Shown here: one piece after another, positions 1 through 8,444 of the stretch | How positions within the stretch are numbered: the stretch's first letter is position 1 | Layout: each line of letters opens with the position of its first letter | NCBI RefSeq assembly: GCF_031877795.1 | Contig: NC_133934.1 | Span: 23,067,716 to 23,131,715 of the forward strand | Reading direction: 5' to 3' | From: Strix aluco | Taxonomy: Eukaryota; Chordata; Aves; Strigiformes; Strigidae | DNA length: 64,000 nt | Notes under the pieces: generated by a model | The model's database searches: none | The model's input: only the letters and a program-made list of their open reading frames with translations | Told to the model about the DNA's origin: nothing | Translations under genes and position numbers: made by a program

Positions 1-1545
1 AGGCCCCCTTTAAGTACTGGAAGACGACTATACGATCTCCCCAGAGCCTTCTCTAATCTAGGCTGAACAATCCCAACTCTCTCAGCCTGTCATAATAACC
101 AAGGTGCTCCAGCCCCACTGATCATCTTTGTGGACCCCTCTGGACCTGCTTGCACAGGTCCATGTCTTTCTTATCCTGTGGGCCCCAGAACTGAACATAG
201 TAGTCCAGGTGGGCTCTCAGGAGAGCAGAGTAGAGGGGGAGAATCACCTCCCTCCACCTGCTAACCATGCTTCTCTTGATGCAGCCCAGGATACGGTTGG
301 CTTTCTGGACTGCGAGTGCACATTGCCGGCTCATAATCAGTTTTCCATCCACTAATACCCCCAAGTCCTTCTCCACAGGGCTGCTCTCAATCCACTCATC
401 GCCCAGTCTCTATTTGTGCTTGGGATCACCCTGACTCATGTGCAGGACCTTGAACTTGGCCTTGTTGAACTTCATGAGGTTTGCATGGGCCCATCTCTCA
501 AGCTTGTCAAGGTCCCTCTGGATGGCATCCCTTCCCTCCAGCATGTTGACCTCACCACAGAGCTTGGTGTCAATGGTGAACTTGCTGAGGGTGCACTCAA
601 TCCCACTGTCCATGTCTCCAAAGAAGATGTTAAAAAGCACTGATCCCAACACTGACCCCTGAGGAACACCACTTGTCACTCCATTTCTCATGGATATTGA
701 GGCATTGACTGCAACTCTTTGAGAGTGAACATTCAGCTAATTCCTTATCCACCAAGTGGTCCATCCATCAAAACCACGTCTTTCCAATTTAAAGACAAGG
801 ATGTCACGTGGGACAGTGTCAAATGTTTTGCACAAATTCAGGTAGATGATGTCAGTGGCTCTTCCTTTGTCCACTAACGCTGTAACCCCATCATAGAAGG
901 CCACCAAATTTGTCAGGCGCAATTTGCCCTTAATAAAGCCATGTTTGCTGTCACCAATCACCTCCTTATTTTGCATGTGTCCTAGCATATTTTCCAGGAG
1001 GATCTGCTCCATGATCTTGCTGGGCACAGAGGTGAGACTGACTGGCCTGTAGTTCTCCGGGTCTTCTTTTTTCCCTTTTTAAAAATGAGGGTTATGTTAG
1101 CCCTTTTCCAGTCAGTGGGAACTTTACTGGACTGCCACCACTTCTCAAACATGATGGATAGTGGCTTAGCCACTTCATCTACCAGTTCCCTCAGGACCCA
1201 CGGATGCATTTTATCAGGCCCCATGGACTTGTTCACCTTCAGGTTCCTTAGATGGTCTCGAACCTGACCTCCTACAGTAGGCCGTTCTTTCTTCTCCCAG
1301 TCTCTGCCTTTACCTCTGCATCTTGGGTGGTGTGGCTGGAGTCCTTGCCGGTGAAGGCTGAGGCAAAAAAGTAATTGAATACCTCAGCCTTCTTCATATC
1401 CCGGGTGACTAAGCATCCCTTTTCATTCCAGAGAGGGTCCACATTTTCCCTAGTCTTCGTTTTATCACTGATGTACCTGTAAAAGCTTTTTTTGTTGCCA
1501 TTCACATCTCTGGCTAGATTTAATTCTAATTAATTCTAATTCATC
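1..1545 (-). mobile_element. CR1 LINE, 3' part of ORF2, cut by window start
   Basis: The minus strand encodes, in several frames, segments typical of CR1 ORF2. They run from the region before the reverse transcriptase (around 1272-1505), through the fingers/palm with the MGPD and W-K-R-A-N-I-T motifs (982-1236), to the C-terminal domain (122-691). The 3' end, normally an octamer tail, lies outside the window to the left. The 5' boundary is a truncation near 1545, where similarity stops. CR1 is the dominant LINE of birds, and 5' truncation is its usual state. Confidence 0.92.
122..1505 (-). pseudogene. Broken CR1 ORF2 reverse transcriptase
   Basis: ORF2 of CR1 normally encodes an endonuclease and a reverse transcriptase that copies its RNA at the target site. 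Only reverse-transcriptase and C-terminal parts remain here, spread over at least four open segments (1272-1505, 982-1236, 737-1027, 410-691, then 122-376), so frameshifts and stops break the gene. The second catalytic motif, usually F-x-D-D, reads FTID at about 560-600, so one aspartate is lost. The palm motif with the first aspartate is recognisable as K-T-F-D-T-V-P (737-1027). This is a dead copy with no sign of a promoter or 5' end. The assignment to CR1 is secure; the subfamily is not determined. Confidence 0.88.
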
Positions 1546-1618
1546 CTTTTGATAAAATCTAGTTTACAAAACTATGTGGAAAAAAGGTGGAACCTTCCTG
1601 TTGTCCGGATTCAGTTGT

Positions 1619-2013
1619 TGTAAGAGACTGTGTTGGACTGTGTTTGTCTCAACATTGCTGCTGCACCACTGGCCTCAACATCCTGTCGCCATGGAGGAGT
1701 ACTCTCTGAAGGAGACTAATTGTCCCCGAAGAAACCACGGTATCTGCCCGAAGCTGGAACAACAACATCCTTGGCAGTGCCTACCAAGCTGTTCTTGTGT
1801 GCAAGTTGGGTGGAGAGGAAATCAGAGTGAGGAAGACATGTAGAGGCTGAAGACACCGCAGGTCGACACCCCGCCCCCCCCGGCATGACCACTGTGAACA
1901 CCTGGGTATGTGCGCATGGAGGAACATGGGGTGGCATGTATTACAGTGAGCTCCGTAGAAATGGGCAGACTCTTTGGAGAAATCGTGGGGATTGGTACAA
2001 TAAAAGGACTGCG
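1619..2013 (+). mobile_element. Left part of an LTR split by the provirus
   Basis: This segment aligns by eye with the first half of the complete LTR at 15236-15985: both begin TGTAAG, share a long stretch around CTCCGT-GAAATGGGCAGAC, and share an AATAAAAGGACTG block. The match breaks at 2013 and resumes at 6603. The segment is therefore one LTR interrupted by the 2014-6596 provirus. No convincing target duplication for the outer LTR is visible (GTTGT before it, TTTGC after 6934), consistent with greater age. Confidence 0.85.
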
Positions 2014-2325
2014 TGTGGGGAATGGCACTTGGAAGATCTCGCGATGTACGGAAAGAGTAGTTACAACCTCCCCTCCTTTCCTTTGTTACTAAATAAGGTA
2101 ATGAGTAGGCCTGTAATGCCGAGGGCACACCCATGGAGGAGGTGCTTAGCGAGCATATATATGCAAGTTGCACAGTTCAATAAACGGACATTTTGTATCC
2201 ACCACATTGGTGTCTGTGCTGATGTCCCCGAGAAGGTCTTAACCCCCTGCGGTATCTGGCCCTGCGACCTGAGCGCCACCAACAGGTGGATAGGCAGGTT
2301 TAAAGATGCAGAGCCGGCTACAATA
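2014..2325 (+). repeat. 5' LTR of the provirus
   Basis: The LTR begins TGTGGGG and ends near CTACAATA. It has a TATATA box at 2156-2161 and AATAAA at 2179-2184. Immediately after that signal comes a short segment ending CCACCACATTGGTG, which resembles the R and early U5 of avian leukosis-type LTRs. The length (312) is also in the alpharetrovirus range. It differs from the right LTR at 8 positions. Confidence 0.92.
2156..2184 (+). promoter_or_regulatory. LTR TATA box and polyadenylation signal
   Basis: TATATA at 2156-2161 lies 18 bases before AATAAA at 2179-2184. Having the signal inside U3, just before a very short R, is the arrangement known in alpharetroviruses. The same pair is conserved in the right LTR, with AATAAA at 6450-6455. 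Activity is not shown by the sequence. Confidence 0.75.
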
Positions 2326-2327
2326 AG

Positions 2328-2345
2328 TGGTGACCCCGACGTGAT
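2328..2345 (+). other. Primer binding site, tRNA-Trp
   Basis: The 18 bases TGGTGACCCCGACGTGAT are those used by avian alpharetroviruses to pair with the 3' end of tRNA-Trp. They lie two bases after the preferred LTR end. The site is intact over its full length. Confidence 0.92.
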
Positions 2346-2419
2346 CTACAGTCACGGTCGTCGGTGCACAGCAGGAGGTGAGGGAGCTCCACACAGGACG
2401 GGAGACTCCGCGGCTCGCC

Positions 2420-4085
2420 ATGGATGCCATAATTAAGGTACTGAAAAGATGGGGCAAGCAACATAAGACTTCTATGAAGTCGAAGACACTGAAAGCTATG
2501 CTACCCATAATTAAGGTACTGAAAAGATGGGGCAAGCAACATAAGACTTCTGTGAAGTCGAAGACACTGAAAGCTATGCTACCCATAATTAAGGTACTGA
2601 AAAGATGGGGCAAGCAACATAAGACTTCTATGAAGTCGAAGACACTGAAAGCTATGCTACAAAATTTGATAGGGCTCGGCGTGTTGCCGGAGCCAATAGA
2701 CTGCATGAAGCCGGAGCTCTGGCCACAGATAGAGGCGGTGCTGATGGAGCAGGCGAAGCTAGGAAGGCCAGAGACTTAGTGGCTTGGGGGAAGGCAAACG
2801 CAATGATGATAGCTACCTGGGAGGAGCAACAGGCGTGGCGGGATGCGAAGAAGGGTCTGCGGGGTCTCGCGGAGGAGACCACCCAAACGGAGGAGCTCAC
2901 GGCGAGCTCCGACGATGAGGAGGGGGAAGACATAGTAGGGAAGCTAGAGGCGTGGCCCATAGAAGGCAAGCCATTGGGAGGAGATGGGGGCAGAGAACAG
3001 GGGAAGAAGGGTGCGATCCCGTCTGCGCTCCCGGCACTCCCCCTGTGTACCCTTGGGAGGAGATGCAGAGGGTGGAAACTGAGGTGCGTAAACAAGAATC
3101 AGCAGAAAAGGGGCGCGCGAACATGCAGTGTTTGGGGGTGGATATGGGGGCGGTCTGGCAACCACAAGGGCAGGGGCAAGTCGCCCAAGGGCCTGGCCAA
3201 GGAGGGCAACCTGGGCAGGACCCGCTCCTTGATTGGTTGCCGGGCGCTCCTCAAACCCCCGTGGGTGCCGTGCCATGGAGTGCAGTGAAGCCGGCAGAGC
3301 CTCGCCATATAAGGGAACCGAGCGACCCGTTCGCTCATTGGCGGGAGCCAAGGACCCAGATAGGGTTGGATGGCGAATCGGAGAGCGACGAAGCAGAACA
3401 TGACCAAAAATGGAAGCATGAGAGAGGTTGGGGGGCGCGGCCCAACCAGCGGGAGGTCCACCCACCGTTAGAGCCGCCCGCGGAGGGAATGAAACGGCTG
3501 ATGACGGAACTCGCTAGGGCGGTGCAGAAACTATCCGCTGCAGTTAGAGAGAACAGGTGGCTGGTGGGGGGGGGCTTGACGCCATCCCTTGCGCCGAAGA
3601 CACCCACAGATTGGCAACTTATAACCAAGGAGTACATTATGTTGGGGGTGAAGCTTGAGCCTGCAGCAATACATGCCTACCCAGTCAGGGTTACCCCCAC
3701 AGGGCAACAGGAGTGGTATCTACTTGATGCGAAAGCCGTGCAAACTCTATTTAAGGCAGTTGCTGAACACAGCTTAGGACACCCAGAAACAACTTTGCTG
3801 TTAGAAACCATTTTAGCGTTGCCACTGACCCCCTCTGACATGCAACAGCTGGCGAAAGCGGTGTTAAAACCAGCAATGTATTTGCTGTGGAAGGAGGCAT
3901 GGGGAAGCCGAGTTAATGCTGTAGTCCATGCGGCCGCCAATCAACAGCACCCCTTACATGGGACTACCCATGACCGCCTATTAGGGCAGGACGCCTTTAC
4001 AACGATGCCAGCTCAGTTACAACTGCGGCCCAGAGAATTCACGGCCACTACCGAAGCTGGCAAACAGGCCTTTATGGACGTAGCC
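2420..4085 (+). pseudogene. gag: Broken retroviral gag, N-terminus triplicated
   Basis: Gag would form the virion core. The start ATG at 2420 sits in a good context (CGCC before, G after) 75 bases past the primer site. Matrix-like sequence follows, with a 26-residue basic unit present three times (2429-2661). The frame then stops at 2777-2779, and the homologous reading continues in a second frame (from about 2764, reading K-A-R-D-L-V) and, from about 2952-3035, in a third. The third frame carries a PPVY late-domain motif at 3039-3050, an acidic and proline-rich middle, and capsid starting near PVRV at 3681. Capsid runs about 133 codons, most of an N-terminal domain, and is then cut by a deletion that joins it to reverse transcriptase at about 4080-4088. 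The rest of capsid, nucleocapsid and protease are absent. Confidence 0.88.
2429..2661 (+). repeat. Three tandem 78-base units within gag matrix
   Basis: The units are 2429-2506, 2507-2584 and 2585-2661, each beginning ATAATTAAGG. The first two encode 26 residues, IIKVLKRWGK onward to LKAML-P; the third ends differently at its last two or three bases as it runs into the unique sequence. Within the shared part I see one difference: GTG instead of ATG in unit 2. The length is a multiple of three, so the frame is kept across all copies. The unit is rich in lysine and arginine, as expected of a membrane-binding matrix N-terminus. Confidence 0.95.
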
Positions 4086-5877
4086 ACCACAGGGTATGAA
4101 GAACTCGCCTGTCATTTGCCACCTATACGTGGCCAGGGCCATCGCACCCTTAAGAGAAGGTGAGCCTAACCACCATGTAATACACTATATGGACAACATA
4201 CTACTAGCGGCACCTACAGAACAGCAGGTAGAACACCTGTTCCAACGCGCCAAGGCCTTACTTCAACGACATAATTTGAGCATTGCTGAAGCAAAAATTC
4301 AACGTGGTACGTGATTACAATACCTGGGCATGACGTTGACAGGGAACAACATAAGTCCGCAGCCAGTGGCTCTCACCCTGAGTGTTGCCGCTCTCCATGA
4401 CACTCAGAAATTAGTTGGGGCCTTACAGTGCCTCCGCACCTTTGTCTGCATCCCCTTGGGATTTATGAAACCCTTTTATGAACTACTAAAAGGTGAACAC
4501 CTGTGGGAGCCCAGAACATTCACGAAAGAGTGTCAAAACAATTTGGAACTCATATAGGCTATCTTACAATGTGCCATCTTTGACTTTCTGGGCTCCATAA
4601 CAACAGGAAAAGGCCTACAATGGATTACCCACCTGAAAATGCTCCAATTACAACTTACTCTATCAATGCGCACTCTCCAAGGCACAACATATTTTACAGA
4701 CGCCTCATTGCCATCTCAGACAGCCGCAGTTGTGTGGAAGACTGAGGTATGCTGGGAAAAGAGGACGTGGACCCAGGCCGACAAGTCTGTACAGTGGCTG
4801 GAAGCCAAAGCGGTCCAAATGGCACTCCAACAGGAACCAGAAAACCCTATTAATGTTGTTACAGACTCTTTGTATGTCTATAAGCTCGTGCACAAAATGA
4901 CAACAGTAGGGTTCGTGCAAACGGAAGCCTCGACTCTACTTTATGAGGCTCTACAACAACGCACAGGACAGACCTTTATTACCCACGTAAACAGTCACCA
5001 ATCCCTACCGGGTCTAATTATAGAAGGCAACCATCAGGCGGATCAGGCGGCGCAGGGTGTGTGGTCAATAGACGCCGGAAAGAACCTACACTCCTTCCTA
5101 CACCTTGGAGCAAAAGCCCTAGCAAAAACATGCCAGATTCCCCTGTCACAAGCAAAGAACATAGTGGCACTTTGCCCCTATTGCCAAAAAGGCCCACTGT
5201 GGGAGGCAGGCATCAACCCGCGAGGCCTCTCCTCTAACCAGATTTGGCAAACCAACATAACAGAATGTGACTTGTTAAAGCCAAATATATACCTTATAGT
5301 AACTATTGACACCTTTAGTTCCACAATACTAGCCACGATGAGTTGTAAACAGACAGCCAGACACGTCATTGCTCATTGGGAGAGCGTTATTGCATTATTA
5401 GGAAAACCACAGGATGTCAAGACAGACCATGGCCCTTGCTTCATTACTAAGCGCACAAAAGAATAGTGCGCGTTATGGGACATTAAATTAGTACATGGCC
5501 TCCCTTACAATAGTCAAGGTCAAGCCATAGTGGAGTGTGCACATCACACCCTAAAAACGAAACTCCAACAGCTTGGGGAGGGGGAAGGCCACGCAGGAAC
5601 AATACCTGTAGACCGCCAGCAAGCTCTCTTGTCACGTGCCCTGTATACTCTAAATCATTTCGTTAGGGGTGAGGAATCCACACCTCCCCTGTGGAAACAC
5701 TTTATGCCAATGCAGGAGACGAAAAACTATCTCTTAGTCCAAATCAGGGAACCAGGCTCGATAACTTGGGAGACGGGGTGGTCGCTGAGAGTGCTTGGGC
5801 ATGGGTATGCGGCAGTGGAAAAAGATGGTATAATTAAGTGGGTACCTGCACGGTGTGTAAAACCTGATCTAACATGA
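4086..5877 (+). pseudogene. pol: Broken retroviral pol: partial RT, RNase H, integrase
   Basis: One frame can be followed from about 4086 to the stop at 5875-5877 despite internal stops at 4312-4314 (TGA), 4555-4557 (TAG) and 5464-5466 (TAG). It opens in the middle of reverse transcriptase at a Q-G-M-K-N-S-P motif; the catalytic box reads YMDN at 4186-4197, with asparagine for the second aspartate. The thumb/connection follows. RNase H keeps its four acidic residues (D 4699, E 4801, D 4864, D 5041). Integrase keeps the zinc-binding H-H-C-C (5089, 5101, 5173, 5182). Its core has asparagine at the first catalytic position (5254-5256), and then D at 5425 and E at 5533 with exactly 35 codons between them. 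An SH3-like C-terminus ends it. Protease and the N-terminal half of RT are deleted. The enzyme cannot be active from this copy. Confidence 0.92.
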
Positions 5878-6251
5878 GATGGAGCTTTGTTTTACAGTAT
5901 TGGTGGTGGATCACCCTCCTTGGCTGTGCATTGCTGAGTCACGCAGGATACTGGAGGGAGTGGGCACGAGCACATCACCGTGAAGACGTCTGCTTTCCCT
6001 TAGATACGGGAGCGGAATCCTGCTATGTCTTCATCACAGCTGCCTTTCATAACGGGTCTAGAGAGCCAGTGCCCATATCCGAATTTGACAACGTGTGGGC
6101 TTGGTTCACTAGTTGGTTTAGTTGGGATTGGCTCATTTGGGGAGTCATTGGGGTATGTAACGTACTCCTTGTTATTTGGATTGCTTTTACCTGTATTAGC
6201 GCTATGGTTCATAAGTTGTTTAAGAAGGTTAATGTTTTATTAACAAGATAA
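5874..6251 (+). CDS. env: Truncated env-like open frame, 125 codons
   Basis: The ATG overlaps the pol stop by four bases (ATGA at 5874-5877). The frame is uninterrupted. Residues 5-25 are a tryptophan-rich hydrophobic signal peptide. Residues 26-70 are a short surface-subunit remnant with two cysteines (40, 50) and one N-glycosylation sequon (N60-G-S). Residues 74-89 are an unusually tryptophan-rich membrane-proximal stretch, residues 86-110 a transmembrane segment, and the tail is short and basic. Most of the surface subunit, the cleavage site, the fusion peptide and the ectodomain of the transmembrane subunit are missing; the join near residues 63-72 keeps the frame. It cannot act as a fusion protein. 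Whether it is expressed from a spliced LTR transcript is unknown. Confidence 0.7.
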   Translation: MRWSFVLQYWWWITLLGCALLSHAGYWREWARAHHREDVCFPLDTGAESCYVFITAAFHNGSREPVPISEFDNVWAWFTSWFSWDWLIWGVIGVCNVLLVIWIAFTCISAMVHKLFKKVNVLLTR

Positions 6252-6264
6252 TGTTATAAAGCAT

Positions 6265-6284
6265 GGGGGGGGGGGGGGGGGAAG
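6265..6284 (+). other. Polypurine tract, 17 G then AAG
   Basis: The purine run abuts the TGTAGG start of the right LTR, as required of the plus-strand primer. An uninterrupted run of 17 G is unusual for such a tract and may be partly post-insertion expansion or assembly uncertainty. Confidence 0.88.
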
Positions 6285-6596
6285 TGTAGGGAATGGCACT
6301 CGGAAGATCTCGCGATGTACGGAAAGAGTAGTTACAACCTCCCCTCCTTTCCTTTGTTACTAAATAAGGTAATGGATAGGCCTGTAATGCCGAGGGCACA
6401 CCCACGGAGGAGGTGCTTAGCGAGCATATATATGCAAGTTGCACAGTTCAATAAACGGACATTTTGTATCCACCACATTGGTGTCTGTGCTGATGCCCCC
6501 AAGAAGGTCTTAACCCCCTGCGGTATCTGGCCCTGCGACCTGAGCGCCACCAACAGGTGGATAGGCAGGTTTAAAGATGAAGAGCCGGCTACAATA
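6285..6596 (+). repeat. 3' LTR of the provirus
   Basis: It starts TGTAGGG and ends near CTACAATA, 312 bases, the same length as the left LTR, and keeps the TATA box and AATAAA (6450-6455). The 8 differences from the left copy are 7 transitions and one C/A change. ATTGCG (6597-6602) follows. Confidence 0.92.
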
Positions 6597-6602
6597 ATTG
6601 CG

Positions 6603-6934
6603 TACTCCTCTCTTGGATATTTTTTGAAATCATTGCTCAGAGCTGGGATTTTGGCAGAGTTTGGAGCTTGGAGCAAAGACCCCATCACCTGCACCAAGAC
6701 TGAACCAATGGGATGTCACTGGATTCGTGATGGTGGTAACTAATCTTGCTGCATCTCTACCATTTTCTTGCTTAGGTATTCTGACTTTTTCTTTCTTCTT
6801 CTCTCTGTCCTATCCTTATTTTCAGTTGTTACGGGAAATAAAACTTACAAAGTTGTACGGCATCTGACCTCGTTTGTGTCTTAATCTCGCTCTTGGGATC
6901 ATCTAAGAACCCTCCCCCATATTGGATCGGGACA
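6603..6934 (+). mobile_element. Right part of the LTR split by the provirus
   Basis: It resumes at GTACTCCTCTC exactly where the copy at 15236-15985 continues past its AAAGGACTGT. It contains an AATAAA near 6838 and ends ATTGGATCGGGACA, like the other copy. With 1619-2013 it makes an LTR of roughly 730 bases. Confidence 0.85.
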
Positions 6935-7834
6935 TTTGCCTAAGGGTATTCCTAAACTATATTGTTAACGATTTCTCTGTGATATTAATCTCAGCTATGG
7001 CACATTGGCTTGCAAGTGAAATTTGAATCCATGGCTGACGTGTTTGCATGCACTAGGCCTATCTATGATGTTAGAGTTGACAGTTACAGTCCACAAAGCA
7101 ATGAAAACAGAGCAGCTTCTTCAACTAACTGATCTGTATCTGACAGTGTCGTGCTTCTAGTCCCTTTCTGGGCAAAGTCCAATACATTAGTTTACAATGC
7201 ATTTGATATTTTCAGCTAATATGATGAAGTTTGCACTTAAATAGAACAGAAACTCAACTACAGTCAATTACCTAGTCTCAAATGGGAACTGTGCAGCTGA
7301 CAGGAGTAAGAACACACTTTCTAAGCTGCCTCTGCTCTGTAAGTAGCAGGAATAGATCCTTCACCTACTTTATTTGCATCCATGTAGCAAATATTTGCCC
7401 ATATTCCCCAGAAATTTTAACTTTGGTAGTGCTTTGAGCTATCCTAAATTAGTGCATTTATTGTGTAGCTAGTCAGCTTGTAGCACCGACACTGCTGCAG
7501 TAAACGACTAAGACATGTCATGAGAGCTGAGGAGAGTTGTGATTTCAGAGTGTTCTGTAGTATTCTCTATGATCCACTTCTAAGTAAACTTCTGGTCAAG
7601 TAAATAATTACCATTTGGGTAATTAGTATCATTTTGAAGGTAATTATTATAATTTTGAGATACCTTGCTTTCATCTCATTGAGAAATCTAACCACCTGAC
7701 ACAGGATTTTAGCCAAGGCAATGCCTAAAATATATTATGAAATCTGACCTTTAAATGCCTACACATTCTACTGAATTGAGTCCTTTCTATTATTTTTATT
7801 GCAATGATGAGATAGTATTGGCATTTGAAAACAT
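6935..7834. other. Unique AT-rich sequence
   Basis: No coding frame, RNA gene or mobile element recognised. Confidence 0.6.
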
Positions 7835-8444
7835 TGTGGTGGTTTGACCTTGGCTAAATGCCAGGTACCCACCAAGTTGCTCTATCACTTCCCCCCCCCC
7901 TTCCCCTTTTTTTCTCAACAGGGCAAAGAGGGGAAAGAAAATAAGATAGGAAAAAAAAAAAAAACAACGCTTGTGGGTAAAACAAAAACAGTTTTAATAT
8001 AAACAAAGCAAAGCAAAGGTCCATGTGCGGAAGCAAAAAGAAAACAGATTTATTCTCTACTTCCCATGAACAGGCGATGTCGGGCCTTCTCAGGAAGCAG
8101 GGCTCCAATACGCGTAGTGGTTGCCTCAGAGGACCAAGGGTGACCCCACCCCCTTCCTCCTTTTTCCCAGCTTTATACTCGAGCAGACGTCATATGGTAT
8201 GGAATATCCCTTTGGTCAGTTCGGGTCAGCTGTCCTGGTTGTGTCCCCTCCCAAGATCTTGCCCACCCCGTCCCACTGTGGGGGGGAAAATGTCGGAAAG
8301 AGCCTTGGTGCTGTGTAAGCACTACTCAGCAGTAGCCACAACACCAGTGTGCTATCGACACCCTGCCAGCTCCCAACATAAAACACAGCACCATGAGGGC
8401 TGCTATAAGGGAAAACCAATTCCGGCTCAGCCAGACCCAGTACA
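7835..8444 (-). mobile_element. Solo LTR, 610 bases
   Basis: Read on the minus strand it starts TGTACTGGG and ends CAAACCACCACA. A perfect five-base duplication, AACAT, flanks it at 7830-7834 and 8445-8449. Its promoter module, in minus-strand order, is GGGATATTCC (8201-8210), GACGTC (8186-8191) and GTATAAAG (8171-8178). It is about 95% identical by eye to the LTR at 62963-63572. Short open frames inside it are not genes. Confidence 0.93.

Larger units (their letters stand above)
2014..6596 (+). mobile_element. Internally deleted alpharetrovirus-like endogenous provirus
   Basis: The order is LTR, tRNA-Trp primer site, gag, pol, env, polypurine tract, LTR. Both LTRs are 312 bases and differ at 8 sites (about 2.6%, seven of them transitions). 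The insert is flanked by six-base repeats, ACTGCG at 2008-2013 and ATTGCG at 6597-6602, one mismatch apart; six bases is usual for alpharetroviruses. The full element is only 4.6 kb because about the last third of capsid through the first half of reverse transcriptase is missing, and most of env is missing too. The exact LTR end is ambiguous: CTACA at 2318-2322 is a perfect inverse of the TGTAG start of the right LTR, but the primer-site spacing and the flanking repeat favour an end three bases later. Confidence 0.93.

Noticed and set aside
2328..2345. Possible tRNA gene fragment
   Set aside because: Only the 18-base primer site is present, without the rest of a tRNA cloverleaf.
2652..3465. 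Long minus-strand open frames across the gag region
   Set aside because: They are antisense to gag, whose plus-strand reading has the PPVY motif, the matrix repeats and capsid; the antisense translations have no recognisable content.
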